This document shows positions 1 through 9,863 of a stretch of DNA of 64,000 nucleotides, piece by piece; position 1 is the stretch's first letter; each line of letters starts with the position of its first letter. Source of the stretch: Reichenbachiella versicolor. Its GTDB lineage: Bacteria > Bacteroidota > Bacteroidia > Cytophagales > Cyclobacteriaceae. Below the pieces are notes generated by a model, which saw only the letters and a list, made by a program, of their open reading frames with translations, made no database searches and was not told the DNA's origin. Position numbers and translations under genes: made by a program. Where the stretch lies: assembly GCF_003171675.1 (NCBI RefSeq), contig NZ_QFZQ01000001.1, positions 62,001 to 126,000 on the forward strand, given 5' to 3'.

Positions 1-1291
1 TTTTTTCACCTCCTATGATGAAACCTGTTTTTTCCTCTTGTGGAGACACTCGTAGACCAACTGTTTTCTTTAATAGAGCGAACATTAAAAATGAAGTTGA
101 GGTAGTAAATACGAATGCTACAACTACGCCAAGTAATTGAATTCCTAGTTGTTCTAGCCTTGAAACATCGGCTGCCAAATCTCCAAAAAATGCTACACTT
201 AAAGTTCCCCATACTCCGCAAAAACCATGAACAGGAATAGCACCAACGGGGTCATCTAACTTCAGTTTGTGAAGTAAAAAATCAAAGGAGTAATTGTGTA
301 CTAATCCGGCAATAGCTCCAATAATTAGTGAATCTAAATGGCTCACATATGCACAAGGAGCTGTGATAGCCACTAATCCACCAATAACTCCTCCGAGTAG
401 TTTTGGGTACAAGTCTTTTCGATCTTGAAACCAGTAACAGTGAAAAAACGCAACTAGTCCAGCTGTAGCTCCTGCAATGTTTGTATTTAGAATGATATCA
501 CCTACGGCTTTGTCCAAAGCAAGTTGACTGCCTCCATTGAATCCCCACCATCCTAACCACAGAATGATTAGTCCTAGTACACTATAGGAATAACTGGATG
601 ATTTGAAATGAACAGGTTTTCCATTCTCATCGAATCTACCAAGTCTCGGACCAATCATCCAAATACCTACTAATGCGACCCATGCTCCAATGGAGTGTAC
701 TACAGTTGATCCTGCGAAATCAATGAATCCAAGATCTGCCAGCCAAGCAGGGTTGTTCTCATAGAATAGATTTCCCCATACCCAATGACCAAAAACAGGG
801 TATATGAAAATCGCAATAAATGCAGATGCGGTCATGTAAGGAATAAAACCGGTTCTTTCAGACATCGCTCCCGAAACAATAGTAAGTGCAGTGGTAGCAA
901 ATGCAATCTGGAAAAGGAAAAATATGGTGCCAAGAGGTGATCCTTCAGGGTTGTCTTGGATACCTATTCCAAAAAATAGGTCGGAACCAATGAATCCTAA
1001 GTGAGATTTTCCAAACATGACTCCAAAACCGACGAAAAGGAAAATAAGACTTCCGACGATCCAGTCAATGATATTTTTGATGCTCACAGCATTGGAATGT
1101 TCAGTACGAACCATTCCTACTTCAAAAGCTTTGAAGCCTGCTTGCATGAAAAATACTAAAGCAGTTGACACCAGTACCCATAGATGATCTACGGAAAAGG
1201 TAATCGACTCAGTTGATAATGGTAGGTCGGCGGCCTGTGACGTCACTGCATAAAAAATCAGTGAAGTCGTTAATAAAGACTTCTTCTTCAT
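1..1291 (-). CDS. amt: Ammonium transporter (Amt family), 3' end cut by window edge
   Basis: Reads from an ATG at 1291 through 430 codons without a stop to the window edge. It is a polytopic channel moving ammonium/ammonia across the inner membrane. An N-terminal signal-like segment ends near QAADLP. Both histidines of the pore twin-His pair are seen in their usual contexts (VHSIGAW and PVHGFCGVWGTL), with the DDPVGA motif just before the second. The conserved cytoplasmic tail begins at GLRVSPQEE and then departs from the common GLDISEHGE ending, running on as TGFIIGGEK. The protein may therefore carry an extra C-terminal domain, which some Amt proteins do; this cannot be decided here. It stands alone on its strand, with 410 bp of non-coding DNA upstream. 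Family assignment is secure, the C-terminus is unknown. Confidence 0.93.
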   Translation of the reverse strand, partial: MKKKSLLTTSLIFYAVTSQAADLPLSTESITFSVDHLWVLVSTALVFFMQAGFKAFEVGMVRTEHSNAVSIKNIIDWIVGSLIFLFVGFGVMFGKSHLGFIGSDLFFGIGIQDNPEGSPLGTIFFLFQIAFATTALTIVSGAMSERTGFIPYMTASAFIAIFIYPVFGHWVWGNLFYENNPAWLADLGFIDFAGSTVVHSIGAWVALVGIWMIGPRLGRFDENGKPVHFKSSSYSYSVLGLIILWLGWWGFNGGSQLALDKAVGDIILNTNIAGATAGLVAFFHCYWFQDRKDLYPKLLGGVIGGLVAITAPCAYVSHLDSLIIGAIAGLVHNYSFDFLLHKLKLDDPVGAIPVHGFCGVWGTLSVAFFGDLAADVSRLEQLGIQLLGVVVAFVFTTSTSFLMFALLKKTVGLRVSPQEEKTGFIIGGEK

Positions 1292-1701
1292 AGCTGCCAA
1301 ATGGGTTTAAGAATTTAGGGTTATTTCTTACAAGTTTGTTCAAACATGTTCATTAGGAAAGTTTTCTCAGTACTTTCTACGTAGTTGGGTGTTAAAACAG
1401 TAAAAAACATGATAAAACACTTATTAAAAAATGTTTTAAGGCATGTATGTTTAATAAATAAGAAATGAATTGAGTATTTCCAATTGATTAAGCAACTCTA
1501 TCGGCGTCTTGACTCTTTTACTGTTCTGAGCTGTTGAAATGAGGAATTATCTTTAGAATTATAGTCTTAATAATTGTTTTTCAATGTTAATCACATGGTA
1601 TTGGCTTGTGGGTATTGATTAATCGTTTTTGAGTCAGACCATCAAAAATACCAGAAGATACTCCGTACCCTTATTAGGGTCGGAGAGTTTTTCAGTAAAG
1701 C
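1292..1701. other. Non-coding stretch upstream of amt
   Basis: AT-rich DNA of 410 bp with no credible reading frame. It should hold the amt promoter and leader. A short inverted repeat (GTTTG-TT-CAAAC) lies about 45 bp upstream of the amt start, but no sigma-54 type GG/GC element was recognised. The hairpin at 1661-1685 belongs to the end of the next gene. Confidence 0.5.
1661..1685 (-). terminator. Hairpin just downstream of the 97-residue protein gene
   Basis: CTCCG(T)ACCC and GGGTCGGAG form a 9-bp stem with one bulge and a 6-nt loop, 16 bp beyond the stop of the minus-strand gene at 1702. The T-tract is on the plus-strand side, so for the minus-strand transcript it is only a weak terminator candidate. 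Confidence 0.4.
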
Positions 1702-1995
1702 TTATTCCCCTTCATTTAGATCTTGATCAAGTAATGACTTATCGAAAGTAGCACTAATGTTTTTTCCTCTTTCGATGTCTTTAGCCATCGATGAAGTCAT
1801 CCTAATTAAGTACTTTCTATCCTCTGTTTCGAACGGTAAAGCTTTGGAGTATACACCTTCCTTGTTAGTAAATCTGATCATGTGTTTTTCAAGCCCGTCA
1901 GGATATTTCATTCTGATTTTTTCTTGCATTGAGGTATCGAGTGCACTGTAATCTTTGATCACATGTGGCTTGTTTGATGTTGGTTTGTTTTGCAT
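1702..1995 (-). CDS. Conserved-looking hypothetical protein, 97 aa
   Basis: A small, charged, soluble protein without signal peptide or membrane segment. It starts at MQNKPTSNKPHVIKDYSALD and ends acidic (DQDLNEGE). The middle contains an alternating pattern (MIRFTNKEGVYSKALPFET) that looks like two beta strands, followed by a helix-like stretch. No family was recognised and no function is proposed. It is transcribed alone in the direction of amt, with 325 bp upstream free of genes. The reading frame is open on the opposite strand over part of its length (1757-1951), but the minus-strand frame is longer and has more protein-like composition and a hairpin after its stop. Confidence 0.65.
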   Translation of the reverse strand: MQNKPTSNKPHVIKDYSALDTSMQEKIRMKYPDGLEKHMIRFTNKEGVYSKALPFETEDRKYLIRMTSSMAKDIERGKNISATFDKSLLDQDLNEGE

Positions 1996-2320
1996 GGTTT
2001 TATTGTCAAGCTGTTTGATATAGCAATGAAACTAAAAACCATCTTATTGCAATGTGTAACTTTAACTAAATCAATTATTTACAAATAAATAACTACCTCT
2101 TAAAAAGAGGGTAACAACTTGACCTAAAAAGACTAAAACCATAGTCAGTAAAACACCAGTTCTAAAAAACAATTTATAAAATCTGAAATGACTATGGACT
2201 TTAGTTTAGACAGCAATTTGACAACTGGTTTGGTCAAATCTCTTTACTATTACATTAGCCGAGCTGATAGAAACTTCTTAAGAACCATTTGCATCTAGAG
2301 GACATGAGCAACTTCATTCA
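1996..2320. other. Intergenic stretch
   Basis: 325 bp without a credible gene. It must hold the promoter of the 97-residue protein gene (reading left) and the end of the TonB receptor transcript. A small CTCTT-AAAA-AGAG hairpin lies near 2098-2109; nothing else was recognised. Confidence 0.45.
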
Positions 2321-4663
2321 TTAAAAGCTAATACTCCATGAGATCGTAGGGAAAAAAGGTAGTTGAGGAGACTCTACGATTTCTTGAGACGAATCTATGT
2401 AGTATAGATCTACTGGAGCTTGTTGAAACGTTGCATTTTGAAGATCAATTTTAAACTCTTGTGTTGTATTCTTTTTGTTTTTACGTGTACCAATGGAAAT
2501 ATTCAAGATGAATATGTCGTCAGATTTAACTGTGAAAGGTTTACTGTCATCTCTTACCTCATAGCCTTTGTTGATGGATTCTTCATAAAGAATAGGTGTG
2601 TATGGTTTAGCACCTATTATGGAGGTTTTAAGATTGACAAAGAAGACTTTTTGCTTCTGACTGTTACCATATTTCCACTCCTTACCACCTAGTACATTGA
2701 AAGTATAATTTCCAGCAAATGCAGTATTTCTTTCGATACCATCCATAGCGGTATATAATGAACGATAAACCGATCCAGTCGTCATGAAATACATGCCATT
2801 ATGAAGGTATCGTTCAAGAGTCATCTCTATACCATAATTGCGACCCGTACCATCATTGACCAAAGGTTCGGTGACATAATCATCAGACGAATTTAGTAAT
2901 GAAAACGTGCTGCCTGTTACGTTTTCAATAGGTACATTGTACAGGCTCTGATAATACAGTTCAATCTTAGCATGCATCCAATCACCTATGTTTTGATCAT
3001 AGCCTAAAACATAGTGTAATGCTTTGGATGTTTCTAGATTTTTATTGTTTTGAATGAGTGTACCATCATCCTGAGATTCTTTTCCGAGGTATACTGCTAA
3101 ACTTTCTAACCTGCTATGAACACCTACACCTAAGAAAAGCGCTTTGTCTTGTTTGAATTGCCATCTGATTGCACCACGTGGTTCTAAGCTATAGGAGTTA
3201 TTGAGCCCAAAGTGTATATAATGTAATCCACTTATCAGAGTCAAATCACGATTGATTCGATATTTCCAAGTAGTAAATCCTTGAGTGGTATAGGAAGAGC
3301 CTTCATCTTCCATGACTTCTTCTAAAATATCAGTGTCCTCGTTAAGAAGTAATTGCTGCATATCATAGCCTAATCGCGTGTATATCAAGCCAGCCTCTAG
3401 TTTGTGTTGAGCATTGAATTTATGATTGAGCGAGGCAAGTGCTCTCATGTATGATTTTTGAAAGTCAGCGTCATTATAAACTTGCATCATACCATTATTA
3501 TCTGGTTCTTCTCCAAAATATAATAATCGGGTTCCAGATAGAGCTAGGGTACTTTTTAAGAATGTTCGTTTACTCATAAGGAAATTATGAGTCAACCCTA
3601 AGGTTCCCATATTAGATGAAAATTTATCCCTGTAAGAAAGTTCTCCGGTATCATTGTCCTCGTCCTCAGTACTGATCGAGCTAAGTCCTCCAAGTCCAAA
3701 AAATGAGAAATAGTGTTTTTTATTCATAGGTAGGTAGATGTTGAAGGACATGTCTTGATACTCGGGTATTCCTCCGAAGTCCATTATCCCTGCTCTACTG
3801 ATTAGCGCTAATGAAGAGTAGCGATAATTGGCAAGATACGAACCATCATAATTTTTCCTAAAAGGTCCCTCTACAGTGAAGTCTACTCCGAGTGTACTCA
3901 ATCCCGCAGTGTATTCTTTTTGTTCATTATTGCCTTTTCTAAGTCTCATATCGAATACACCGGACAGAGCATTTCCATATTCAGGGGCAAAAGCTCCTGT
4001 TAGAAAATCTGAATTACTGAGCATGTTTGGATTCATAGCATTAATAGGACCACCAGTAGCGCCTTCGTTAGCGAAGTGGTTGGGATTTGGAATTTCTAAC
4101 CCTTCTAATCTCCAGAGTATTCCTTTTGGCGAATTTCCTCTGACTACTATGTCGTTGTTGCCTTCTGGATCGTTGGTTACACCTGCATAACTAGATACCA
4201 TACGAGCTGGATCAGCGAATGAACCTGCAAATCGTTTCGTTTCATCAACACTAAACGTCTTTGCAGAAACGATTGACATTTCGTTCATGGCCTCTGATTT
4301 ATCATCTGCTGCAGAGATGACTATTTCGTCTAGTTTTTCCACAGATTCAAGTAGAGGGATCTCTAATACTGTTTCTTTAGCACTGGTGATAACCAAGTTT
4401 GACAGTACTTTTTGATCATAGCCGATATAGCTAACCGCAATACTCACCCTTCCTATGGGGACTTCATTAAGTCTAAATTGTCCATTTATATCTGTAACCG
4501 TACCAATCACTGGATTGCTACCAACGATTTGTATAGTGGCTCCTATTAATGGTGTTTTAGAATCTTGGTCAAGAATAGTTCCTCTCACAGTCTGAACGAA
4601 TTCTTTAGAAAATACAAATAGGGGAAGAGTAGCTAAAAGGAGGGTTAATATATTCTTTTTCAT
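2321..4663 (-). CDS. TonB-dependent outer-membrane receptor with CarboxypepD_reg-like N-terminal domain, 780 aa
   Basis: An outer-membrane beta-barrel that would import an unidentified ligand using TonB energy. After a signal peptide (to about residue 20) comes a carboxypeptidase-regulatory-like beta-sandwich (about 24-105; VRGTILDQDSKTPLIGATI, then VTDINGQFRLNEVP). A plug-like region follows (about 140-230) with VVRGNSPKGILWRLEGLEIP, and then a long barrel ending in the aromatic-rich SWSISF typical of barrel ends. There is no SusD partner and no N-terminal STN domain, so it is not a classical SusC. It is divergent from an AraC-family regulator gene with 163 bp between them, which suggests, without proving, that the regulator controls it. 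The substrate cannot be read from the sequence. Confidence 0.9.
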   Translation of the reverse strand: MKKNILTLLLATLPLFVFSKEFVQTVRGTILDQDSKTPLIGATIQIVGSNPVIGTVTDINGQFRLNEVPIGRVSIAVSYIGYDQKVLSNLVITSAKETVLEIPLLESVEKLDEIVISAADDKSEAMNEMSIVSAKTFSVDETKRFAGSFADPARMVSSYAGVTNDPEGNNDIVVRGNSPKGILWRLEGLEIPNPNHFANEGATGGPINAMNPNMLSNSDFLTGAFAPEYGNALSGVFDMRLRKGNNEQKEYTAGLSTLGVDFTVEGPFRKNYDGSYLANYRYSSLALISRAGIMDFGGIPEYQDMSFNIYLPMNKKHYFSFFGLGGLSSISTEDEDNDTGELSYRDKFSSNMGTLGLTHNFLMSKRTFLKSTLALSGTRLLYFGEEPDNNGMMQVYNDADFQKSYMRALASLNHKFNAQHKLEAGLIYTRLGYDMQQLLLNEDTDILEEVMEDEGSSYTTQGFTTWKYRINRDLTLISGLHYIHFGLNNSYSLEPRGAIRWQFKQDKALFLGVGVHSRLESLAVYLGKESQDDGTLIQNNKNLETSKALHYVLGYDQNIGDWMHAKIELYYQSLYNVPIENVTGSTFSLLNSSDDYVTEPLVNDGTGRNYGIEMTLERYLHNGMYFMTTGSVYRSLYTAMDGIERNTAFAGNYTFNVLGGKEWKYGNSQKQKVFFVNLKTSIIGAKPYTPILYEESINKGYEVRDDSKPFTVKSDDIFILNISIGTRKNKKNTTQEFKIDLQNATFQQAPVDLYYIDSSQEIVESPQLPFFPTISWSISF

Positions 4664-4826
4664 GGTTTCAAAATGTGTGATTTGCTATTAAGAAACCTGA
4701 GTAGATTTTTACCCTGACAGAGGATCAAAAAAGTGTAATGTTTTTAGTCATAGTGTGTAGAAGCGTATAGAATTTCGGTTGATTATTATTTTTACAAATT
4801 ATTGATAGAGCTAAATAGATAATTGA

Positions 4827-5672
4827 ATGCCAAGAGCAATTTTTGAAGATATCGTAATACAGAATTTTGATCAGATTACAGCAATAGCAAGTTGTCAGTA
4901 CACACCTATACGTTTCTTTGAAATACTGCTATTTGAGGAAGGCAATGGATGGTTAAAGATCAATGATCAAACGGTAGCTTATCACAAACATCAGATTTTT
5001 ACGCTTATTCCTGATGATAAATATAACCTTGAGATAGAGAAGCCTACTACCGTCACAGCCATCAAATTTCTTAATAGCTTTTTCACAAACTTCTCTTTGT
5101 ATGATCAAAATTCACAGCAAAAAGAATGGTTCAAAAAAATTGAAAATATTCTTCATAGTGCCAATAGGACGTCAAGCTTGAATATCAAGTCAGAAACAGA
5201 TACAGATAGCATGCTAGCATTATTCAAGGTATTGCGAAATGAATACAATGATAAGTCTCTCAATAGTGAAGTTATCCTAAAGACCACACTTCATGCTATA
5301 CTGCATATTGTATCTCGCAATGTCAATGCTACATCTTCTAAAACAGCATCTTCCAAAATTCAGGATATCATCAATTTCATTCATTTGCATATCGATGATC
5401 CGTCCAAACTTTCAGCTAAATCTTTAGCAGATGAGTTTAGTATTTCTGAGACTTACATTAGTCAGTATTTTAAGAAACAAATGGGTATGAGTATCAAAAA
5501 GTACATTCTCAATCATCGTGTCAAACTAGCAGAAACTCGATTGAAGTACACTGATCTTACCGTTTCTGAAATAGCTTCAGAGTTAGGATTTACAGATAGT
5601 AGTCATCTAGATAAGACCTTATTTTCATATACAGGAGTGACTGCCGGCTTGCTTAGAAGTCCTAAAATGTAG
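4827..5672 (+). CDS. AraC-family transcriptional regulator, 281 aa
   Basis: The N-terminal half (1-100) looks like a cupin-type sensing domain (FFEILLFEEGNGWLKINDQ, then HKHQIFTLIP). The C-terminal 100 residues form the double helix-turn-helix of the AraC/XylS family: LADEFSISETYISQYFKKQM as the first HTH with MSIKKYILNHRVKLAETRL after it, then VSEIASELGFTDSSHLDKTL as the second. The protein would bind DNA and respond to a small molecule. It is divergent from the TonB receptor and followed on the same strand by an MDR oxidoreductase gene 108 bp downstream, so either neighbour could be its target. The ligand is unknown. Confidence 0.9.
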   Translation: MPRAIFEDIVIQNFDQITAIASCQYTPIRFFEILLFEEGNGWLKINDQTVAYHKHQIFTLIPDDKYNLEIEKPTTVTAIKFLNSFFTNFSLYDQNSQQKEWFKKIENILHSANRTSSLNIKSETDTDSMLALFKVLRNEYNDKSLNSEVILKTTLHAILHIVSRNVNATSSKTASSKIQDIINFIHLHIDDPSKLSAKSLADEFSISETYISQYFKKQMGMSIKKYILNHRVKLAETRLKYTDLTVSEIASELGFTDSSHLDKTLFSYTGVTAGLLRSPKM

Positions 5673-5780
5673 CTTAAAATAAACATTCCTTAATTCTTAC
5701 TAAAAGCTACTCAGTTCTTACAAAACCGCGCCTCCACTCCACGAGTATAATTGCTTTATAAATTTAAACGATTAGTTATA

Positions 5781-6767
5781 ATGAAAGCAATGGTCATCAA
5801 TGAGTACGGCGAAAATGCTGTATTTGAGTCAGTAGAGATCGAAAAACCAGAAGTGAAGAGTGGACATGTATTGGTGAAAATAGCAGCATCAAGTGTCAAT
5901 ACAATAGACACTATGATTCGTAAAATGGGTAAGGATTTACCTCTTTCCCCAGATACGGCAGCATTACTAGGGATGGATTTCGCAGGAACTGTAGAAGCAG
6001 TCGGTGATGGAGTAGAAGAGTATGCAGTTGGAGATGAAGTATATGGTTGTGCAGGAGGTTTAGCGGACCTTCCAGGAACATTAGCTGAATACATAGTAGC
6101 AGATCATCAATTGATTGCTCATAAGCCCAAAAACCTTTCTATGCGCGAAGCAGCAGCTTTACCATTAGTGGGTATTACGGCATACGAAGCATTGAGTCGT
6201 GCTGGAGTAAATAAAGGCCAAAAAGTTTTAGTCCATGGAGGTTCTGGAGGTGTAGGACACGTAGCTGTACAGTTAGCGAAAAATCTAGGGGCAGAAGTAT
6301 ACGCTACAGATGGTAGCGACGAAAAACTCAAAGTAATTGATTCACTAGGTGCAACAGCCATCAATTATAAAACGGAGAGTGTAGAGGATTATGTGAGTAA
6401 ATACACTCAGGGTGCTGGATTTGATGTTGTATTTGATACAGTTGGTGCCGCTAATCTGATCAACTCATTCAATGCTACAGCGCTAAATGGTCATGTGTCT
6501 ACTACAGTTTCTTTGTGTGAATTGGACTTGACTATGGCTCACTTTAGAGGGCTTTCGTTGCATGTAGTATTTATGTTGATACCAATGCTTCATAACTTCA
6601 ACAGAAGAGATCATGCTGAGATTTTAAAGAATTTGGCATTGATAGCTGAGGCAGGAAATTTGACTCCTATTTTAGATGAAAAACAATTTTCATTAGAAGA
6701 AATTGGTGCAGCTCATACTCGTCTAGAAAGTGGGCAAGCCATAGGTAAAGTAGTTGTAGAAAACTGA
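5781..6767 (+). CDS. MDR-family NAD(P)-dependent oxidoreductase (quinone oxidoreductase-like), 328 aa
   Basis: A medium-chain dehydrogenase/reductase without structural zinc. The N-terminal GroES-like catalytic domain (about 25-130) contains GMDFAGTVEAVGDGVEEYAV and GDEVYG. The Rossmann domain follows with HGGSGGVGHVAVQLAKNLGA, the NADPH-binding GGVG motif, and FDVVFDTVG. The end (ESGQAIGKVVVEN) is typical of the quinone oxidoreductase branch. The start is taken at 5781 (MKAMVINEYGEN), because homologues begin there; an in-frame ATG at 5751 would add ten residues (MLYKFKRLVI) unlike the family. It would reduce quinones or enones in the cytosol, but the actual substrate is open. It lies downstream of the AraC gene and is followed by a hairpin. 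Confidence 0.88.
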   Translation: MKAMVINEYGENAVFESVEIEKPEVKSGHVLVKIAASSVNTIDTMIRKMGKDLPLSPDTAALLGMDFAGTVEAVGDGVEEYAVGDEVYGCAGGLADLPGTLAEYIVADHQLIAHKPKNLSMREAAALPLVGITAYEALSRAGVNKGQKVLVHGGSGGVGHVAVQLAKNLGAEVYATDGSDEKLKVIDSLGATAINYKTESVEDYVSKYTQGAGFDVVFDTVGAANLINSFNATALNGHVSTTVSLCELDLTMAHFRGLSLHVVFMLIPMLHNFNRRDHAEILKNLALIAEAGNLTPILDEKQFSLEEIGAAHTRLESGQAIGKVVVEN

Positions 6768-6790
6768 TTTTCTAATAACATCGACAATAG

Positions 6791-6824
6791 AGAGGGGTAA
6801 GTATATTAGAAGACTTACTCTTCT
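6791..6824 (+). terminator. Hairpin downstream of the MDR oxidoreductase gene
   Basis: A 12-bp stem including two G-T pairs (AGAGGGGTAAGT with ACTTACTCTTCT) around a 10-nt loop, followed by TTAAC. The U-tract is short, so it is a plausible but not strong intrinsic terminator, 24 bp past the stop. Confidence 0.5.
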
Positions 6825-6868
6825 TTAACAGTACTTTGAATTTAAATTCTCACTTCACAGCAAGATAA

Positions 6869-7744
6869 ATGAAATACGTAGGGAAATTGTATCGACCATG
6901 GATGGAGGTCAATAGCTTACTTATTCAGATCACAATCGGTTGTTCGCATAACGAGTGTTCATTTTGTGATATGTATAGTGACAAACCAAAATTCAAAGTT
7001 AGAAAACTAGAAGATATCTATCAGGACATAGAAGAAGCCAGAAGAATTAATCCCTACATAGAAAATTTCTTTTTGGTCGATGGTAATGTCATGGTGATCA
7101 AAGCGACACACCTTATTAAGGTATTGGCCAAGATCAAAGAGTTATTCCCAGAAAGTAAAAACATTGCACTGTATAGTCAGTACAATGATTTTAGACGAAA
7201 AACTGTAGAAGAATTAAAATCCATAAAAGCTGCAGGTCTTACCAAGGCTTATGTGGGACTAGAGTCAGGTGATGCTAAAGTATTAGCTGATACGACAACA
7301 GGGATGACACCTGAGCAGGCTATTATTGGAGCTTCTAAAGCAAAAGAAGCCGGGATAAGAGTTTTAGCGTCTTTCATATTCGGCTTAGGGGGGAGACATA
7401 GATCCAAGGAACATATTAGTGAAACTACAAGATTATTAAATACAATTCAGCCAGAGGAAATTGCTCCTATGGCACTAGCTATTCAACCAGGAACTTCTTT
7501 AGCTAAAGAAGTGGAAAGAGGAGAGTTCATTCAGGCTACTCCTTTACAAATTTTACAAGAAGAAAAATATCTCTTAGAGAATCTTAACTATAAGACGGTA
7601 TACTGGGGAGATCATGGAAACAATATTGTTTCAAACAAAGGAGAACTTCCTGATATGCAAGAATTTTTCTTAGAAAAGGTTCAACATGCCATTGAAAAGC
7701 ATCCTATCGTGAATGAAGAGGTTTTACATGCTAACCCTTGGTAA
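6869..7744 (+). CDS. Radical SAM protein of unknown reaction, 291 aa
   Basis: A small stand-alone radical SAM enzyme. The cluster-binding cysteines are in GCSHNECSFCDMY (C25, C30, C33), a CX4CX2C spacing rather than the classical CX3CX2C. This spacing occurs in the Elp3/YgiQ-like branch of short radical SAM proteins. Further family features are the VDGNVMVI segment, SQYNDF, and AYVGLESGDAKVL, the last resembling the usual GxES glycine/glutamate motif that contacts SAM. No B12-binding, SPASM or TRAM domain is present. It would generate a 5'-deoxyadenosyl radical in the cytosol; the substrate is not recognisable. The next gene (bestrophin) starts 50 bp downstream in the same direction, so they may be co-transcribed. 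Confidence 0.85.
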   Translation: MKYVGKLYRPWMEVNSLLIQITIGCSHNECSFCDMYSDKPKFKVRKLEDIYQDIEEARRINPYIENFFLVDGNVMVIKATHLIKVLAKIKELFPESKNIALYSQYNDFRRKTVEELKSIKAAGLTKAYVGLESGDAKVLADTTTGMTPEQAIIGASKAKEAGIRVLASFIFGLGGRHRSKEHISETTRLLNTIQPEEIAPMALAIQPGTSLAKEVERGEFIQATPLQILQEEKYLLENLNYKTVYWGDHGNNIVSNKGELPDMQEFFLEKVQHAIEKHPIVNEEVLHANPW

Positions 7745-7793
7745 ATTGATTAAAAGACCTTTATAGTAAGCTCTGAACTAAAATCGAAATAGC

Positions 7794-8867
7794 ATGTATA
7801 CAAAGAAAAATTATTCAATTTTTATAGTATTAAGCTGGACCAGACGATACATCTATGTATTCGTTTTGCTCTCACTTATTCCAGTGATACTATATGATAT
7901 TGTAGGTTGGAAATGGTTACACCTTCCTTGGTTACCGATCAGTTTGGTAGGTATGGCTTTAGCATTTATCAGTGGGTTTAAGAACAATGCCTCGTATGAT
8001 AGGCTTTGGGAAGCTAGGAAAATTTATGGAGGTATAGTCAACTCATCAAGGTTACTTGCAACCATGGTGAATGACTTCATCACCAATGAACATGTGGATC
8101 GCCATAGAACGGACGAGGAATTTCTTCACATCAAAAAAAGGATTATAATGCGTCATGTAGCTTGGATGACGGCCCTGAGACATGCATTGAGAGGAAAGAG
8201 ACCTTGGGAAACTACGGTGAGTAATAAGTCCGATCAAGAGCACATGAGTGATATCAAGGTTAGAGAATATGAGTTTTCACTCAAACAAGAGTTTGACGGT
8301 TATTTATCTGAAGAAGAAAAAACATATGTTCTCAGTAAGACTAACAAGCAAGCCGCATGTCTCAATCTTCAATCACGTGAGTTTAAAGACCTGAAACTTG
8401 AAGGCTTAATCGAAGATTTTAGGCATATGGAGTTCAAAAATTTAATAGGAGACCTTTTTACTCTTCAAGGAAAAGCTGAGCGAATAAAGAACTTTCCATA
8501 CCCAAGGCAGTTCGCAACTCTTAATGCTTTTTTCGTCTGGATATTCGTTTTCTTATTACCCTATGGATTGATGCATGAGTTTCATAATATAGGTCAAGTC
8601 ATTGAAGCCAATCATTCGAACTTGATTTATAAGCTTATAGCAGGAAATTTCGTTTGGTTAACCATTCCATTTAGTGTAGTGATTTCATGGATATTTTATA
8701 CAATGGAGCGAGTCGGAGATGTGTCGGAAAATCCTTTTGAAGGGATGAGTAATGATGTACCGATAACAACTATATCTAGAGGAATAGAGATTGATATTAG
8801 AGAAATGATTGAAGACGATGAACCCATTCCAAAGCCGTACCCTGAGGTCTCTAATACACAAATGTAG
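7794..8867 (+). CDS. Bestrophin-family ion channel, 357 aa
   Basis: Polytopic inner-membrane protein of the bestrophin/UPF0187 family, whose characterised members conduct anions or cations as pentamers. Two hydrophobic helices near the N-terminus (about 20-60) are followed by the conserved NNASYDRLWEARKIYGGIVN. A pair of helices lies around 240-300 (FFVWIFVFLLPYGLM; FVWLTIPFSVVISWIFYTME). The conserved exit motif VSENPFEGMSNDVPI, with its acidic cluster, appears near 318-332. The length is normal for the family. It stands 50 bp after a radical SAM gene in the same direction. Ion selectivity cannot be predicted. Confidence 0.9.
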   Translation: MYTKKNYSIFIVLSWTRRYIYVFVLLSLIPVILYDIVGWKWLHLPWLPISLVGMALAFISGFKNNASYDRLWEARKIYGGIVNSSRLLATMVNDFITNEHVDRHRTDEEFLHIKKRIIMRHVAWMTALRHALRGKRPWETTVSNKSDQEHMSDIKVREYEFSLKQEFDGYLSEEEKTYVLSKTNKQAACLNLQSREFKDLKLEGLIEDFRHMEFKNLIGDLFTLQGKAERIKNFPYPRQFATLNAFFVWIFVFLLPYGLMHEFHNIGQVIEANHSNLIYKLIAGNFVWLTIPFSVVISWIFYTMERVGDVSENPFEGMSNDVPITTISRGIEIDIREMIEDDEPIPKPYPEVSNTQM

Positions 8868-8971
8868 TTTTAAGGATTTGGTAATTACTTTAACTGATAA
8901 AGTTTAAAATAAAACAGAAAATTAATTAACCCGTTTGAAGCAAATTCAACACAATTAAATACAAATTATAA

Positions 8972-9832
8972 ATGTTTAAAAAAGTAGCAATTTTATTATT
9001 CATTGTTGGAGTATCGAACTCTTGTGAAACCCCAAAACAAGAATCAACAGTTCAAGAATCAACAATTATTGAGAACCCTACTAACAAGGTTCTATTAAGT
9101 TCTGATGTAGTATGGGAAAAGCTAAATCCTGCTAGAGGAGATCAAAGCCCACAAGCGGGAACTCTCTGGGGAGATAGAAAGGCAGAAGATGGAGTCCCAA
9201 CGGGATTTTTGGCCAAATTTGTAGATGGTTTTTCATCTCCTCCTCATATTCATAATGCCACCTATAGAGCTGTAGTGATCAAAGGTTTAGTGCATAACGA
9301 CGATCCTAAAGCAGCAAACATGTGGATGAAGCCAGGTTCATTTTGGACTCAGCCAGTAGGAGAGTCTCATATTACTTCTGCAAAAGGTGATGATAAAATT
9401 ATTGCCTTAGTAGAAATTAACAAGGGGCCTTACTTAGTACGTCCTATTAGTGAAGCTTATGATAGCGGTGAAAGACCAATAAATATTGATGTTTCTAACA
9501 TCATTTGGTTAGATAGTGAAACTATTAACTGGATTTCTCCAAAGAGTAACGTGGAAGTGAGTTTTTTACTAGAGTCTAATGGACTAAGAAGTCTTTTTAT
9601 CAAACTTCCAAAAGGGTTCAAGGGTGAGATAGAAACTGACGGAACACTTTTACACTCAGTAGTGATTAGTGGAGAGTTAGATTATCTATTACCTGTAGAG
9701 AAAGAAGTAAAATCATTAGATACAGGAAGTTATTTCGGTTCGACTGATAAGGCCGTTCATACCGTAACTAATAAGTCAGCAGGAGAAACTGTTGTATATG
9801 TTAGAACTAACGGAGAAGTACGAATCAAATAA
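8972..9832 (+). CDS. DUF4437-type double-cupin lipoprotein, 286 aa
   Basis: Begins with a lipoprotein signal ([18 protein letters not shown], lipobox ending at Cys18), so it is anchored in the periplasm or outer membrane. The rest is two cupin-like beta-barrels. The first contains a clear cupin motif with histidines ([20 protein letters not shown], then the [15 protein letters not shown] segment), the second (about 185-285) is more degenerate. This arrangement matches the DUF4437 family. The histidines imply a metal site, yet no enzymatic activity is established for the family. It is a single-gene unit ending in a strong terminator. Confidence 0.8.
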   Translation: MFKKVAILLFIVGVSNSCETPKQESTVQESTIIENPTNKVLLSSDVVWEKLNPARGDQSPQAGTLWGDRKAEDGVPTGFLAKFVDGFSSPPHIHNATYRAVVIKGLVHNDDPKAANMWMKPGSFWTQPVGESHITSAKGDDKIIALVEINKGPYLVRPISEAYDSGERPINIDVSNIIWLDSETINWISPKSNVEVSFLLESNGLRSLFIKLPKGFKGEIETDGTLLHSVVISGELDYLLPVEKEVKSLDTGSYFGSTDKAVHTVTNKSAGETVVYVRTNGEVRIK

Positions 9833-9863
9833 ATTCGTATCACAAACAACCTAGTGAAATGAG

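Noticed and set aside
6-221. Minus-strand open frame of 71 codons
   Set aside because: It lies within amt in another frame and its translation is basic, without protein-like features.
3876-4190. Plus-strand open frame of 104 codons
   Set aside because: Antisense of the TonB receptor; a product of its codon composition.
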